A stretch of 38,392 nucleotides of DNA. Origin: an uncultured Muribaculum sp. Its GTDB lineage: Bacteria; Bacteroidota; Bacteroidia; Bacteroidales; Muribaculaceae. The notes beneath the pieces are model-generated. The model saw only the letters and a program-made list of their open reading frames with translations, had not been told where the DNA came from and ran no database searches. Both the position numbers and the translations under genes were made by a program. Every line of letters starts with the position of its first letter. The first letter of the stretch is position 1. Shown in pieces: positions 23,584 to 32,563 of the stretch. The stretch lies in assembly GCA_910589555.1 (NCBI GenBank), contig CAJUTE010000027.1, positions 1 through 38,392 of the forward strand, written 5' to 3'.

Positions 23584-24563
23584 TTTGTGATAGTGATTAT
23601 TAGTTTGCCATAACTTTCAGAAGATTTGAACCTTAGCTCATGTTTACCTTCTGAGAGTGATGCTGTGGTGAGTTCGCCGTCTATTTTCTTTCCGTCAATC
23701 CACCATTGTGAGGTGTCGGGCAGATATGGAGTTTTGAGGCTTATTTTGGCATCCCGATGCTTTGAATAGGATGCCTTTAGCATTTCCGGGATTTGAGACT
23801 CCTCGATGCCATAGATTTCTCCTGCCTTCTTTCCCCACAGGTACTCGGCGATTTCCGGATTCGTGACAAATGGGTTTATGTTGCCTTGCAATTCGTTAAT
23901 TTCCATGCATCGGTTCAGTTCATCCATATCTACCGGGTCGCTTCTGTGCCATTCCATGTACAGCTCTATCGCCTCGGGGCTCAATGATGGATAGGGATTG
24001 TTTTCAAAAAGAAAACTGCCCCAGTCAGTCCATAATGCTATGGGATATACGGTGATGCCATAAAAGATTATTCTGGCAATGTTTCCTTTTGATTCATCAG
24101 CAGGCTCTATCGCATTGATCAGGTCATTCCGGAAGTGGGAATAGCCCACATTTACATTTCCGTGAACCTCAGTGGTTTTTGATACCGGCGCAAAGGGAAA
24201 CGATTCACGGTCTACGGCTATTGTCGTTTCGGTCAACAGTAGATTGTGCAGATCCATCATGATCCTGTTTGATTCCAAAGGCGATTGCTCCATCCATTTT
24301 GGAGGAATTACCGGCAATATGCTCGCCTGGGTCGACGTGATTGGAGAATTGGATAGCATATCGAGCACGTCATCACCATTTAATAGGTATATGTCGGGCA
24401 GTTGTGAGGTGTGGACCGGGTCATATCTTTGAGGTGTGCAGTGGATGCGAAATGAGTTTTTTAACGCAGTTCCGGTTCTTCCCTTGGCATATTCCATTAT
24501 GTCGGGCAATGATGGGACAGCTGTAAATATCAGAGCTGAAATCAGTAAAAAATATCTTTTCAT
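23580..24563 (-). CDS. Exported endonuclease I-like protein, catalytic region degenerate
   Basis: 327 residues from ATG 24563, chosen because it begins a signal peptide (MKRYFLLISALIFTAVPSL) right after an AGGAG-like stretch. The core resembles the endonuclease I family (PF04231): MMDLHNLLLT, then IEPADESKGNIARIIFYGITVYP, then DPVDMDELNRCMEINELQGNINPFVTNPEIAEYLWG. The canonical catalytic REHVxPxSW stretch is replaced by VIPPKWMEQSP, without the His. The C-terminal 60 residues form a beta-rich add-on typical of Bacteroidota secreted proteins. Nuclease activity is therefore doubtful; it may bind nucleic acid or be a relic. Confidence 0.68.
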   Translation of the reverse strand: MKRYFLLISALIFTAVPSLPDIMEYAKGRTGTALKNSFRIHCTPQRYDPVHTSQLPDIYLLNGDDVLDMLSNSPITSTQASILPVIPPKWMEQSPLESNRIMMDLHNLLLTETTIAVDRESFPFAPVSKTTEVHGNVNVGYSHFRNDLINAIEPADESKGNIARIIFYGITVYPIALWTDWGSFLFENNPYPSLSPEAIELYMEWHRSDPVDMDELNRCMEINELQGNINPFVTNPEIAEYLWGKKAGEIYGIEESQIPEMLKASYSKHRDAKISLKTPYLPDTSQWWIDGKKIDGELTTASLSEGKHELRFKSSESYGKLIITITK

Positions 24564-24701
24564 AGGAGAGTGAAAATACATTAATTGATTTCGAGCAAAA
24601 ATATATGTAATTTGTGAAAAATGCAAAGAAATGACCTATTATTTAGAAAATATTTATTAAAACCACAGATTTTGGTTTGGCAATGTCAAATTATCAATAG
24701 A

Positions 24702-24732
24702 AAGGCTGAATCCATTTTGTGAATTCAGCCTT
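24702..24732. terminator. Hairpin terminator between the split pterin-synthase gene and upstream genes
   Basis: AAGGCTGAAT pairs with ATTCAGCCTT around an 11-nt loop. On the minus strand it lies 56 nt after the stop of the split pterin-synthase gene and runs into a short pyrimidine tract. Confidence 0.72.
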
Positions 24733-24787
24733 AATTTTAGATTGCTTCAAAATTATTGCCTGGCAGCGACAATTTTTGATCAAGCTC

Positions 24788-25357
24788 TTAATCATTGCTG
24801 CGGTAGCCGCATTTTGGACACACGCCATTATCGTTGAGTGCGATTCCGCATAGCGGACAGCGTTTTATGTCGTTTTGTGTGTCAAATTCTTGTGATGCCG
24901 CGTTGACTCCGCTTGTGAAAGTTATTTTAGCGATGTTGAGTTTGTCTTTTAGCAGTTCATATACGATCTTTATCATGCCTTCAACCGTCATTGTTTCCTT
25001 GGTTATGACTATTCTGGCATCGGGCAATGCTGTGGCAAGCGGTGTTTTGAAAGCTATGCCTTTCATTGTGTTCTGAGGATGTCAGTCAAGAATTCCTTGC
25101 TTGCGATATACCTCCATTATTGCCGGTAAAAGCGGATCATCTTCTCTCAGTATAAGCGCATGGTCGAAATTCTGAAGTACATCCCATGCGGTTTTCTTGA
25201 TTTCGTTGCAAGGGAACACCATATTCACTCCCTGGTTGACAGAGTCTTCTACCTCAATAGTCAGTATGCCGGTGTGTCCGTGAAGATATTGAGCCTCGCC
25301 TTTGAACCCGTAAAAGCGGTGAGCATACTGAAGATCGAATGTGGTGATGCTTCTCAT
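24788..25357 (-). pseudogene. 6-pyruvoyltetrahydropterin synthase (QueD-like) gene split by an in-frame TGA
   Basis: The N-terminal 91 codons carry the pterin synthase zinc histidines H13 (YAHRFYG) and H26/H28 (LHGHTG) and the FDHALIL motif. Codon 92 is TGA (25082-25084). Without any frame change the frame then continues as HPQNTMKGIAFKTPL, with the family's C-terminal part (MTVEGMIKIVYELLKDKLNIAKITFTSG), and ends in a zinc-ribbon-like CPLCGIALNDNGVCPKCG. A complete protein would have 188 or 189 residues. A point mutation, a sequencing error, or read-through are the options; a separately started C-terminal piece at ATG 25066 is possible. QueD-type enzymes feed queuosine synthesis. Confidence 0.75.
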
Positions 25358-25446
25358 AATTGTAATAATTTAATTAAAACTCGAAATTTAGGATATACCG
25401 CTAAAACATATCGAGTGGATGAAAAGTTCACGCACATTATGTGGGG

Positions 25447-26646
25447 TCATGATGTGGCGAGTTGCTGCTTGCGGCGTATTGAGACGAAGGCGAGGATGAG
25501 AATGATGATGGAGCAGATGAGCATCGCGGCGGAGGTGGAATGCAGGATGTCGCCAATGCCTACGAGCGGCGATATGATGCCTCCGAATAGGAATCCGGCA
25601 GCTCCGAACAGTGCAGATGCAGCTCCGATGTAGGCACGTCCTTCGGTCATAGTGAGTGTGGTGGATGCGGTGAATACGTAGCCTACGCCTGTGAGCATAA
25701 CCAGAGTGAGAGCTTCGTAGACGGGGAAGGCGTCGAAAAGATTGAAAATGAAGAGTTGGAGTATTCCTGCCGACACAACAATACCGGCTCCGATAAAGGC
25801 GGCTTTGGCTGAATTCTTGATTTTCACCGACAGTCCGGATCCTATGCCTATGAAAACTGAATTGACAGCGAAGCAGATTGAGAAAATCAAGGGTGAGTAT
25901 CCGTAATGATTCTGGATGATGAATGATGCTGATGAGATGTAGGCGAATAGTATGGCACAGGCGAAAGCATACATCAGGACGTAGGCGTTGAAATAGGGGA
26001 GACGGAGTAATTTCCCGAACGAAGCGAAGGTGGTGAAGATGCCTGCGGGATCGCGTTTTTCTTCAGGATGTGATTCCCGGAAAATGAAGCATAACGCAAT
26101 TATAATGGCTCCGATGGAAAGCAGAACCAAGAAAATGCCTTGCCAACCGGTGATTGTGGCGACGATACCTCCGATGACCGGTGAGGCTACGGGGGCTATT
26201 CCGTTGATGGCGCCTATAATGGCGAGTGTCTTTGCGAGCTCTCTGCCTGAGTAATAGTCGGTGGCGATGGATCGGGAAAGTACTATGCCGCCTGCTCCGC
26301 CAATGCCCTGAAACAGGCGGCAGATGTTGAACCACTCCATAGTGGGGGAGAAAAGGATGATGATTGTGGAGGCGGCAAACAGGATGAGCGATGCCAGCAG
26401 CACAGGCTTACGTCCGTATTTGTCGCTCAACGGTCCGAAGAACAGTTGCCCTGCGGCGAGCCCTATCAAACTCATGGTCAGCCCGAATTGGGCTGTTGAA
26501 GCGGAACAATTGAATATCTCAGCCATCTGGGGGAGGACCGGGAGATACATATCGGTGACAAATGGTCCGAAAGCAGATAGCATTCCGAGGAATACCATGA
26601 GATACACGAGGTATCGTTTGCCAAATGTGATGTTATGATCAGTCAT
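25447..26646 (-). CDS. Bcr/CflA-family MFS drug-efflux transporter
   Basis: Inner-membrane proton-coupled exporter of the drug:H+ antiporter-1 family, 399 residues with twelve hydrophobic segments. It shows TDMYLPVLPQMAE after TM1, the loop 2-3 motif GPLSDKYGRKPVLL and the antiporter-type GIGGAGGIVLSRSIATDY segment in TM4-5. The C-terminus ends in a short basic tail. It is a single gene with its own -7 box upstream (26669-26676). Likely substrates are small drugs or peptides such as bicyclomycin-like compounds, by family only. Confidence 0.9.
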   Translation of the reverse strand: MTDHNITFGKRYLVYLMVFLGMLSAFGPFVTDMYLPVLPQMAEIFNCSASTAQFGLTMSLIGLAAGQLFFGPLSDKYGRKPVLLASLILFAASTIIILFSPTMEWFNICRLFQGIGGAGGIVLSRSIATDYYSGRELAKTLAIIGAINGIAPVASPVIGGIVATITGWQGIFLVLLSIGAIIIALCFIFRESHPEEKRDPAGIFTTFASFGKLLRLPYFNAYVLMYAFACAILFAYISSASFIIQNHYGYSPLIFSICFAVNSVFIGIGSGLSVKIKNSAKAAFIGAGIVVSAGILQLFIFNLFDAFPVYEALTLVMLTGVGYVFTASTTLTMTEGRAYIGAASALFGAAGFLFGGIISPLVGIGDILHSTSAAMLICSIIILILAFVSIRRKQQLATS

Positions 26647-26668
26647 ATTTCATTTAATTTTGCGGGTG

Positions 26669-26676
26669 CAAAATTA
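26669..26676 (-). promoter_or_regulatory. Candidate -7 box of the Bcr/CflA gene
   Basis: On the minus strand this reads TAATTTTG (TAnnTTTG), 22 bp before the start codon. Confidence 0.5.
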
Positions 26677-26755
26677 CTAAACAAACTCTTATTTCCACGA
26701 TTAATTTTTGCAAAAAAATGGATGATGAACAGGCATCGCAATTGGAGAAAAATAG

Positions 26756-26780
26756 GAAGCGCCGGGGGTGCCGACGCTTC
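26756..26780 (-). terminator. Terminator after the P-type ATPase gene
   Basis: GAAGCG (26756-26761) pairs with CGCTTC (26775-26780); on the minus strand a T-rich run follows. It lies 23 nt beyond the ATPase stop codon. Confidence 0.65.
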
Positions 26781-26803
26781 TTGATGGTTGTGGGGTGAGA
26801 ATT

Positions 26804-29455
26804 TTATTTTTTGAAAAGGCGCAGTAATTCGCCGATCCACAGCACGAGTGATGTGGAGGCAATGATGATTGCCCAGTCGATGACTTTGAGCGGCACCACA
26901 TTGAAGAATTCCCCTCCGAAAGAGACTATCAATATCTGACCGACGAGGATGCCGAATGCTATTAAACTGAAGCCTTTGCAGCCTTTGAAATGGAATGCTG
27001 AACGGCATGTGGCGAAAGCGCGGGCGTTGAACATATTCCAGAACTGAAGGAACACAAAGATGGTGAAGAACAGTGAGAGCTCGTAGGGGGTGAGACCGGT
27101 GTTGACGCCAATAGGCACATTGCCAATTTGGGTTAGGCAAGTGATTTTGGTGTGCTCGAAATAGTATAGAAGCACAAGAAGAATGAGGAAGAATATACCT
27201 CCGGTGCCTATGATGGATTTCCACATGGGTTGATTGATAATGAATGCTGAGCGTGAACGCGGTTTGTCGCGCATCACTGACTGCGACGGCGGCAGTGATG
27301 CAAGCGCCATTGCAGCGAACGTATCCATGATGAGGTTGACCCATAGCATCTGAGTGACGGTAAGCGGCGACTGCATCCCCATGAATGCTCCGAAAAGCAC
27401 GATGAAGCAGGCGGCGACATTGACGGTCATCTGGAAGAGGATGAAGCGCTGTATATTTTGATAAAGGGAACGTCCCCACATCACGGCACGTCCGATTGAC
27501 GAGAATGAGTTGTCAATGATGGTTATGTCGGAAGCTTCTTTAGCCACTGATGTTCCATCGCCCATTGAGAGCCCGACATGAGCCGATTTCAATGCGGGTG
27601 CGTCGTTAGTTCCGTCGCCGGTCACAGCAACTACTTCATTGTTGGCTTGTAGTGCCTCTACAAGACGCTTTTTGTCCATTGGGCGAGCGCGTGCAATGAT
27701 CTTGAGGTCGGCTACACACTCCCGCAATTGAGAGTCGGACAGTTCCGCAAATTCCACTCCGGTGATGATGTTGCGGTCGGAATCGGTCTTGTCGTTCCAA
27801 AGTCCTATCTGACGTCCTATTTCCTTGGCTGTGCCCGGTGTGTCGCCGGTGACAATCTTCACGTTTATTCCGGCATTAAGCACTTCGTGGACAGCATCGG
27901 GCACATCGATTCTTACGGGATCGGATATAGCAACGATTCCAAGGAAAGTGAGGTTGTCGGCTGATACTTTGTTATCATCGATGTTTTTGTCGCCATCGCT
28001 AATAACCTGATATGCGAATCCAAGTGTGCGCATGGCTTGATTCTGGTAATCCAACAATTGTGCGTCGATCTCCTTTTTGGTTACTCCGGACGTGTTTTTA
28101 CACATGGCAAACACTATTTCGGGTGCTCCCTTGACGTAGAGTATGTTTTTTCCGGAGGCTGACTTAACCACTGTAGCCATGTATTTACGTTCAGTAGAGA
28201 AGGGGAGTTCCTTTATGCGGGTGGCGTTGTCGCGTAGCGCCATATAGTTGGCTCCGCGCTCTTTCAGCCATAATAGCAAGGCACCTTCGGTGGGATTGCC
28301 GAGCACTTGCGCTTTCTCTCCCGATAGGTCGAGCTGTGCTGTGGAGTTGACAGCGATGCCTTCATACAGCACATCATTTGACGGATTGCCGAAGAAATTT
28401 GTTTTGTAGACTTGCATTTGGTTCTGGGTAAGTGTGCCGGTCTTGTCAGTGCAGATAACGGTGGTTGCTCCCATGGTTTCGCAGGCGTGCATCTTGCGTA
28501 CGAGGTTGTTGGTCTTAAGCATGCTCCTCATCGAATAAGCGAGCGAAAGAGTGACTGCCATGGGGAGTCCTTCAGGCACCGCGACCACCACAAGAGTGAC
28601 GGCAATCATGAGAGTCTGTAGGAAGTATGTAAGGAAAGATACCCAATCAAATTCCGAGGTATTGATGAAATACATTATTATGCGTCCTGCAATGATGGCA
28701 GCGGCAAATCCATAGGATATTTTTGTTATGAGGTTGCCAAGCCCGTCAAGCTGCTCGTTGAGAGGTGTTTTCACACTGTCATCAATCTGTGCAGCCTCAA
28801 ACACTTTACCGTTTTCGGTCTTGTCACCAACGGCAAGGACTTTCATGATACCGTGTCCCTCCATCACTTTTGTGCCTCTCATAGCGTGGTTGGACGGGAA
28901 GGTGGCATCCGGATCAAATTCAGCTTTATCAGTGGTTTTGTGGCATATCGGTTCTCCGGTCAGGGTTGATTCGTCGATGTTGAGCGACACGGCTTCCAGC
29001 AGTTCTCCATCAGCAGGAACCTCTTCGCCGGTATTCAGAATAACGATGTCGCCTACAACCACGTCTTTCTTTGCGATCTGCATGGCATTGCCGTTGCGGA
29101 TTACCTGTACCGGCTCATCATCGTTCACCTGATTGAGCAGCGCGAATTCCTTGTCGGCTTTCCATTCAAAGATGAAAGCGAGTCCTGTGGCAAGAAGAAT
29201 GGCTATGAATATACCGACCGGCTCAAAGAATACTCCTGAGCTTTGACCGAGCCCCCAATGTTCATAGCATGATATTCCTATCGATAGTGTTCCGGCAATC
29301 AAGAGGATGATGATTAGCGGGTCGCTGAATTTTTCAAAAAAGCATTTCCACCATGGTTCTTTTTTTGCCGGAGTGAGTATGTTGACTCCGTTTTTTCTTC
29401 GACTATCAGATACTTCCGCATCGGTCAAGCCGTGGTAGTGAAGTTTTTGTGACAT
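26804..29455 (-). CDS. P-type calcium-transporting ATPase (PMCA-like)
   Basis: Membrane pump of 883 residues that exports Ca2+ using ATP. All P-type signatures are present: TGE (166-168) in the actuator domain, VPEGLPMAVT in TM4, phosphorylated D337 in CTDKTGTLT, KGAPE (442-446), and TGDGTNDAP (612-620). NLIMDTFAAMALA in TM6 carries the P2-type ion-site Asn and Asp. The C-terminal cation-ATPase domain ends in a short basic tail. It lacks a calmodulin-binding extension. It is a single gene with its own promoter and terminator. Confidence 0.92.
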   Translation of the reverse strand: MSQKLHYHGLTDAEVSDSRRKNGVNILTPAKKEPWWKCFFEKFSDPLIIILLIAGTLSIGISCYEHWGLGQSSGVFFEPVGIFIAILLATGLAFIFEWKADKEFALLNQVNDDEPVQVIRNGNAMQIAKKDVVVGDIVILNTGEEVPADGELLEAVSLNIDESTLTGEPICHKTTDKAEFDPDATFPSNHAMRGTKVMEGHGIMKVLAVGDKTENGKVFEAAQIDDSVKTPLNEQLDGLGNLITKISYGFAAAIIAGRIIMYFINTSEFDWVSFLTYFLQTLMIAVTLVVVAVPEGLPMAVTLSLAYSMRSMLKTNNLVRKMHACETMGATTVICTDKTGTLTQNQMQVYKTNFFGNPSNDVLYEGIAVNSTAQLDLSGEKAQVLGNPTEGALLLWLKERGANYMALRDNATRIKELPFSTERKYMATVVKSASGKNILYVKGAPEIVFAMCKNTSGVTKKEIDAQLLDYQNQAMRTLGFAYQVISDGDKNIDDNKVSADNLTFLGIVAISDPVRIDVPDAVHEVLNAGINVKIVTGDTPGTAKEIGRQIGLWNDKTDSDRNIITGVEFAELSDSQLRECVADLKIIARARPMDKKRLVEALQANNEVVAVTGDGTNDAPALKSAHVGLSMGDGTSVAKEASDITIIDNSFSSIGRAVMWGRSLYQNIQRFILFQMTVNVAACFIVLFGAFMGMQSPLTVTQMLWVNLIMDTFAAMALASLPPSQSVMRDKPRSRSAFIINQPMWKSIIGTGGIFFLILLVLLYYFEHTKITCLTQIGNVPIGVNTGLTPYELSLFFTIFVFLQFWNMFNARAFATCRSAFHFKGCKGFSLIAFGILVGQILIVSFGGEFFNVVPLKVIDWAIIIASTSLVLWIGELLRLFKK

Positions 29456-29513
29456 TATTATTATTTTGAACTGTATATATGAACGTGGATAATTGAGCTT
29501 GTGTTTGGCGATG

Positions 29514-29544
29514 CAAAGTTAATACATAAAAAGATATTGGCAAT
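29514..29544 (-). promoter_or_regulatory. Promoter of the calcium ATPase gene
   Basis: On the minus strand TAACTTTG (29514-29521) is preceded 19 nt upstream by ATTG (29541-29544), a fair match to the Bacteroidota -33/-7 promoter. The rest of the 237-bp gap to the divergent sugar kinase shows no other feature. Confidence 0.55.
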
Positions 29545-29692
29545 GAACACGAGATTAATCATGCATTTTTGGGGAGCTCTGGCATTGGTCGAAATCTAAA
29601 ATGGACTAAGCGAGATGCTTTTATTTGGCGGTTAGAGTAATATATATTCTTTACTATACGTTGAAAATAAAAACATTAAATAGAATCAGATC

Positions 29693-30571
29693 ATGAAAGG
29701 ATTAGTAATCGGAATGGGAGAGGCTCTATGGGATGTCCTTCCCGAAGGTAAGAAAATTGGCGGAGCCCCTGCCAACTTTGCATATCACGTTTCTCAATTC
29801 GGACTACCCAGTTGTGTGGTAAGTGCTGTTGGCGATGATCCGCTTGGTAATGAAATCATTGAGAATTTTACATCTAAAGGTCTGACTCACCAAATTGAGA
29901 GGGTGCCTTATCCTACCGGCACTGTGCAGGTTGAGGTTGATCAAGCCGGTATTCCCAGGTATGAAATCAAAGAAAATGTAGCTTGGGATAACATTCCCTA
30001 TACTGATACGCTCGAACAACTTGCTAAACGCACGACAGCAGTATGTTTCGGCTCTCTCGCTCAGAGAAATGTAGTATCCAGAAATACCATCAACCGTTTC
30101 CTTGATGCAATACCTGCCGAAAATAAGCCATTGATTGTATTTGATGTCAATCTACGACAAGGTTTTTATAATAAGGAAACTCTCTGTGACTCTATGAGGC
30201 GTTGCAATGTGCTGAAAATTAACGATGAGGAACTTGTTATGGTAAGCCGTATGTTTGGTTATCCGGGAATAGATCTTCAGGACAAGTGTTGGATACTTCT
30301 CGGAAAGTACAATCTCCAGATGCTGATACTCACCTGTGGCATCAACGGAAGCTACGTTTTCACTCCCGGCAACATATCATTCCAACCTACTCCAAAAGTT
30401 GAGGTTGCCGACACGGTAGGTGCCGGTGACTCCTTTACCGCTGCCTTCATCTCCAATATTCTCAAAGGAAAGTCGGTTGCGGAGGCGCATTCCCGTGCTG
30501 TGCTGACCTCAGCCTACGTATGCACAAGAAAAGGTGCAATGCCTTTACTTCCGGAAGAACTGACTGATTGA
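29693..30571 (+). CDS. PfkB-family sugar kinase, probably fructokinase
   Basis: Cytoplasmic ATP-dependent kinase of the ribokinase/PfkB family, 292 residues. It has GGAPANFA (23-30) for sugar binding, DVNLR (151-155), and the catalytic anion hole GAGDSFTAAF with D246. The closest look is to fructokinases (start GMGEALWDVLPEGKKIGGAPANFA). No transporter or glycosidase gene is adjacent. It is followed by a hairpin terminator and an AraC gene on the same strand. Confidence 0.88.
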   Translation: MKGLVIGMGEALWDVLPEGKKIGGAPANFAYHVSQFGLPSCVVSAVGDDPLGNEIIENFTSKGLTHQIERVPYPTGTVQVEVDQAGIPRYEIKENVAWDNIPYTDTLEQLAKRTTAVCFGSLAQRNVVSRNTINRFLDAIPAENKPLIVFDVNLRQGFYNKETLCDSMRRCNVLKINDEELVMVSRMFGYPGIDLQDKCWILLGKYNLQMLILTCGINGSYVFTPGNISFQPTPKVEVADTVGAGDSFTAAFISNILKGKSVAEAHSRAVLTSAYVCTRKGAMPLLPEELTD

Positions 30572-30601
30572 TATTTTGTAGCCGGTCAGAACATGATTTA
30601 T

Positions 30602-30637
30602 AATGCCCAACCTCTTGAGACATAGAAGTTGGGTATT
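30602..30637. terminator. Hairpin terminator after the sugar kinase, repeat of 5896-5933
   Basis: AATGCCCAAC (30602-30611) pairs with GTTGGGTATT (30628-30637), followed by Ts. Sequence and loop closely match the hairpin at 5896-5933 in inverted orientation: both contain AATGCCCAACCTCTTG and TAGAAGTTGGG. The remaining gap to the AraC gene shows nothing else but a -7 box. Confidence 0.78.
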
Positions 30638-30771
30638 TTAATATTCAGATAAGTCTATTCCGATTGATTGATGTCATTTCCAGGCTGTGATTCTGTAGTG
30701 AAGGTAAATGAACCGTGCCCACTTTCTATGATAGAGGTCATACATGATGGTTAATTCACTAAAAAAATAAC

Positions 30772-30779
30772 TAACTTTG
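30772..30779 (+). promoter_or_regulatory. Candidate -7 box of the AraC-family gene
   Basis: TAACTTTG (TAnnTTTG). With a start about 7 nt downstream, the in-frame TTG at 30784 would lie at the transcript's very end. This argues for the ATG at 30799 as the true start. Confidence 0.5.
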
Positions 30780-30798
30780 CATATTGAAAATCAACCCA

Positions 30799-31692
30799 AT
30801 GGCAAACATTCTCAAAGTCAACAAGCCGGGAGATTACCTCTCTCATGTAGGTGCCGAAAGCCGGCATCCGCTGATTGGCGTCATTGAATTTGATAAAATC
30901 TCTCCGATACCTCAAAGTCTGAATAACTATGGGGTATATGGATTGTTCATGCACACGAATGTTCCAAATGACCTCACTTATGGGTGCGGGAAATACGACT
31001 ATAAGAGTGGCACACTTATATGCGTGGCACCCGGTCAGATCGGTGGAAGGGAAGATAGGGGCGATTTAATTGAGATTGACGGGTGGGCATTATTATTCCA
31101 CCCTGACATAATCAAAGGCTCACACTTGGAAAATGATATACGGAATTTTTCATTCTTTGACTATCAGGTTAATGAAGCCTTGCACATGTCGGAAGATGAA
31201 AGAAATATCATTGCCTCCATCATGCGCCATATACAGATGGAGATTGAAAGCGGGAATGATGCCTTGCAGAAGAATATACTGGTAGGATATATTGATGCGA
31301 TGTTGAACTACTGTCAACGGTTCTACAACCGTCAGTTCAGCATGCGGCAAGCGGAGAACTCAGATATTCTGATACGTTTCAATGCTCTTTTGTCTGAATA
31401 CTTTGAAACCGGATTGCAGACCGACAAAGGCTTGCCCGGCGTTCAATATTTCGCTGACAAGATGAATATGTCGCCTAATTATTTCAGTGATGTCATAAAA
31501 CGATACACCGGCGACAATGCAAGCAGCCTGATCCGGGGGCACATAGTGCGCCTTGCCAAAAATGCGCTGAAATCATCCGGAAACATCGCGCAAGTGGCAT
31601 ACTCCCTTGGCTTTGAATATCCACAGCATTTCACGAGAATGTTCAAGAAACAAGCCGGCATGACCCCGAAACAATACCTCAAAAATCAATAA
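30799..31692 (+). CDS. AraC-family transcriptional regulator
   Basis: About 297 residues. The N-terminal 170 residues form a cupin-like sensor (YDYKSGTLICVAPGQIGGRED, GWALLFHPDII). The C-terminal 100 residues are a double helix-turn-helix: HFADKMNMSPNYFSDVIKR-like first HTH, then IAQVAYSLGFEYPQHFTRMFKKQAGMTPKQYL, the classic AraC signature. ATG 30799 is chosen over an upstream TTG because of the promoter position. Its targets are not clear; the convergent sirtuin operon ends just beyond it and is under a different regulator. Confidence 0.9.
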   Translation: MANILKVNKPGDYLSHVGAESRHPLIGVIEFDKISPIPQSLNNYGVYGLFMHTNVPNDLTYGCGKYDYKSGTLICVAPGQIGGREDRGDLIEIDGWALLFHPDIIKGSHLENDIRNFSFFDYQVNEALHMSEDERNIIASIMRHIQMEIESGNDALQKNILVGYIDAMLNYCQRFYNRQFSMRQAENSDILIRFNALLSEYFETGLQTDKGLPGVQYFADKMNMSPNYFSDVIKRYTGDNASSLIRGHIVRLAKNALKSSGNIAQVAYSLGFEYPQHFTRMFKKQAGMTPKQYLKNQ

Positions 31693-31705
31693 ACGTCACA
31701 CTCAT

Positions 31706-32563
31706 TTATGTCTGAGTCTTTTCGGTTAGTTTCGTTATTATGACATCCATATTTTCTGTAAATGAGATGGTGCGCGATGCGGTTTCGCGAGGTCCTGACG
31801 GATACTCGGAATTAAGGCGTATCAATGTGGCTTTCGGATTGCGGTAAGTCACCTGCTCGAAAGGATATCGGATAATTGTCGGGGTATTGAATCCTATTCC
31901 AAGTTCAAGAAGCACAATGTTGCCTTTACCGGCATAGCGTGTCATGAATGCTTCATAGCGTTCTGCTGCTCTGTGCCAGTTTGCATCTTGTACAAAATAC
32001 TGATTCTTTCGAACGTGGACATCCATATTTCCGCCGCATACGGGACAAGTTGGTATAAATTCCGTGTCGACGGTCATGTCGTGTGCGTGTTTTAGAATAT
32101 TATCTACAGTATTCTTGTCGGAATAGACTGTTGGATGGCATCCTACAGAACATTGCATGAGTCCGTAGTCGCCCTGAACTTCAAAAATATTTTCGGATGG
32201 GAATCCTGCTTTTCGGAAGTGGGCATCCACATTCGTGGTTATTACAAAATAATTCTTATTCTCGACCAATTCAAGAAGTTTTTTATAAAGTGGCAATGCA
32301 CCGGGGCGGAAACGGGCGTAATTGATATGTCGTGCCCATCGGGTCCATCGCTCCTCTTCGTTGGGAAAATCGTAGAAGCTCGAAGTATATAGATCAGGAA
32401 AACCATACTTATCGATGTAATCCGCAAACTCTTTCTTGAAATGCGTGCCGGAATAATCAAGTCCGGCGGCTGCTGACAGTCCGGCTCCGGCCCCAATCAC
32501 GATGGCATCGGATTCAGCTAATTTTTTCCAGGCAGCTTGTATTCTCTCGCTGAGACTATTCAT
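31706..32563 (-). CDS. Class M sirtuin (SirTM), NAD-dependent protein ADP-ribosyltransferase type
   Basis: 285-residue Sir2-fold protein. It has GAGAGLS (24-30), TTNVDAHF (109-116) instead of the usual TQNID, and VQGDYG with Q130 where ordinary sirtuins have the catalytic His (HG). These are features of SirTM enzymes, which ADP-ribosylate rather than deacetylate. The zinc site is C138/C142 and C173/C176. Its start overlaps the macrodomain gene by 8 nt, the known SirTM-macrodomain pairing in which the macrodomain removes the mark. Unlike the Gram-positive operons, no GcvH-like carrier or lipoate ligase gene is adjacent, so the target is open. Confidence 0.9.
   Translation of the reverse strand: MNSLSERIQAAWKKLAESDAIVIGAGAGLSAAAGLDYSGTHFKKEFADYIDKYGFPDLYTSSFYDFPNEEERWTRWARHINYARFRPGALPLYKKLLELVENKNYFVITTNVDAHFRKAGFPSENIFEVQGDYGLMQCSVGCHPTVYSDKNTVDNILKHAHDMTVDTEFIPTCPVCGGNMDVHVRKNQYFVQDANWHRAAERYEAFMTRYAGKGNIVLLELGIGFNTPTIIRYPFEQVTYRNPKATLIRLNSEYPSGPRETASRTISFTENMDVIITKLTEKTQT

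Noticed and set aside
25082..25084. Selenocysteine insertion at the in-frame TGA of the pterin synthase gene
   Set aside because: The position is not a catalytic cysteine site in this family and no convincing stem-loop of the bacterial SECIS type was seen directly downstream.
26643..27479. Long open frame (278 codons) opposite in phase to the calcium ATPase gene
   Set aside because: It overlaps the ATPase gene in another frame of the same strand, is His/Arg-rich with no family features, and the ATPase has every motif of its family; a shadow frame.
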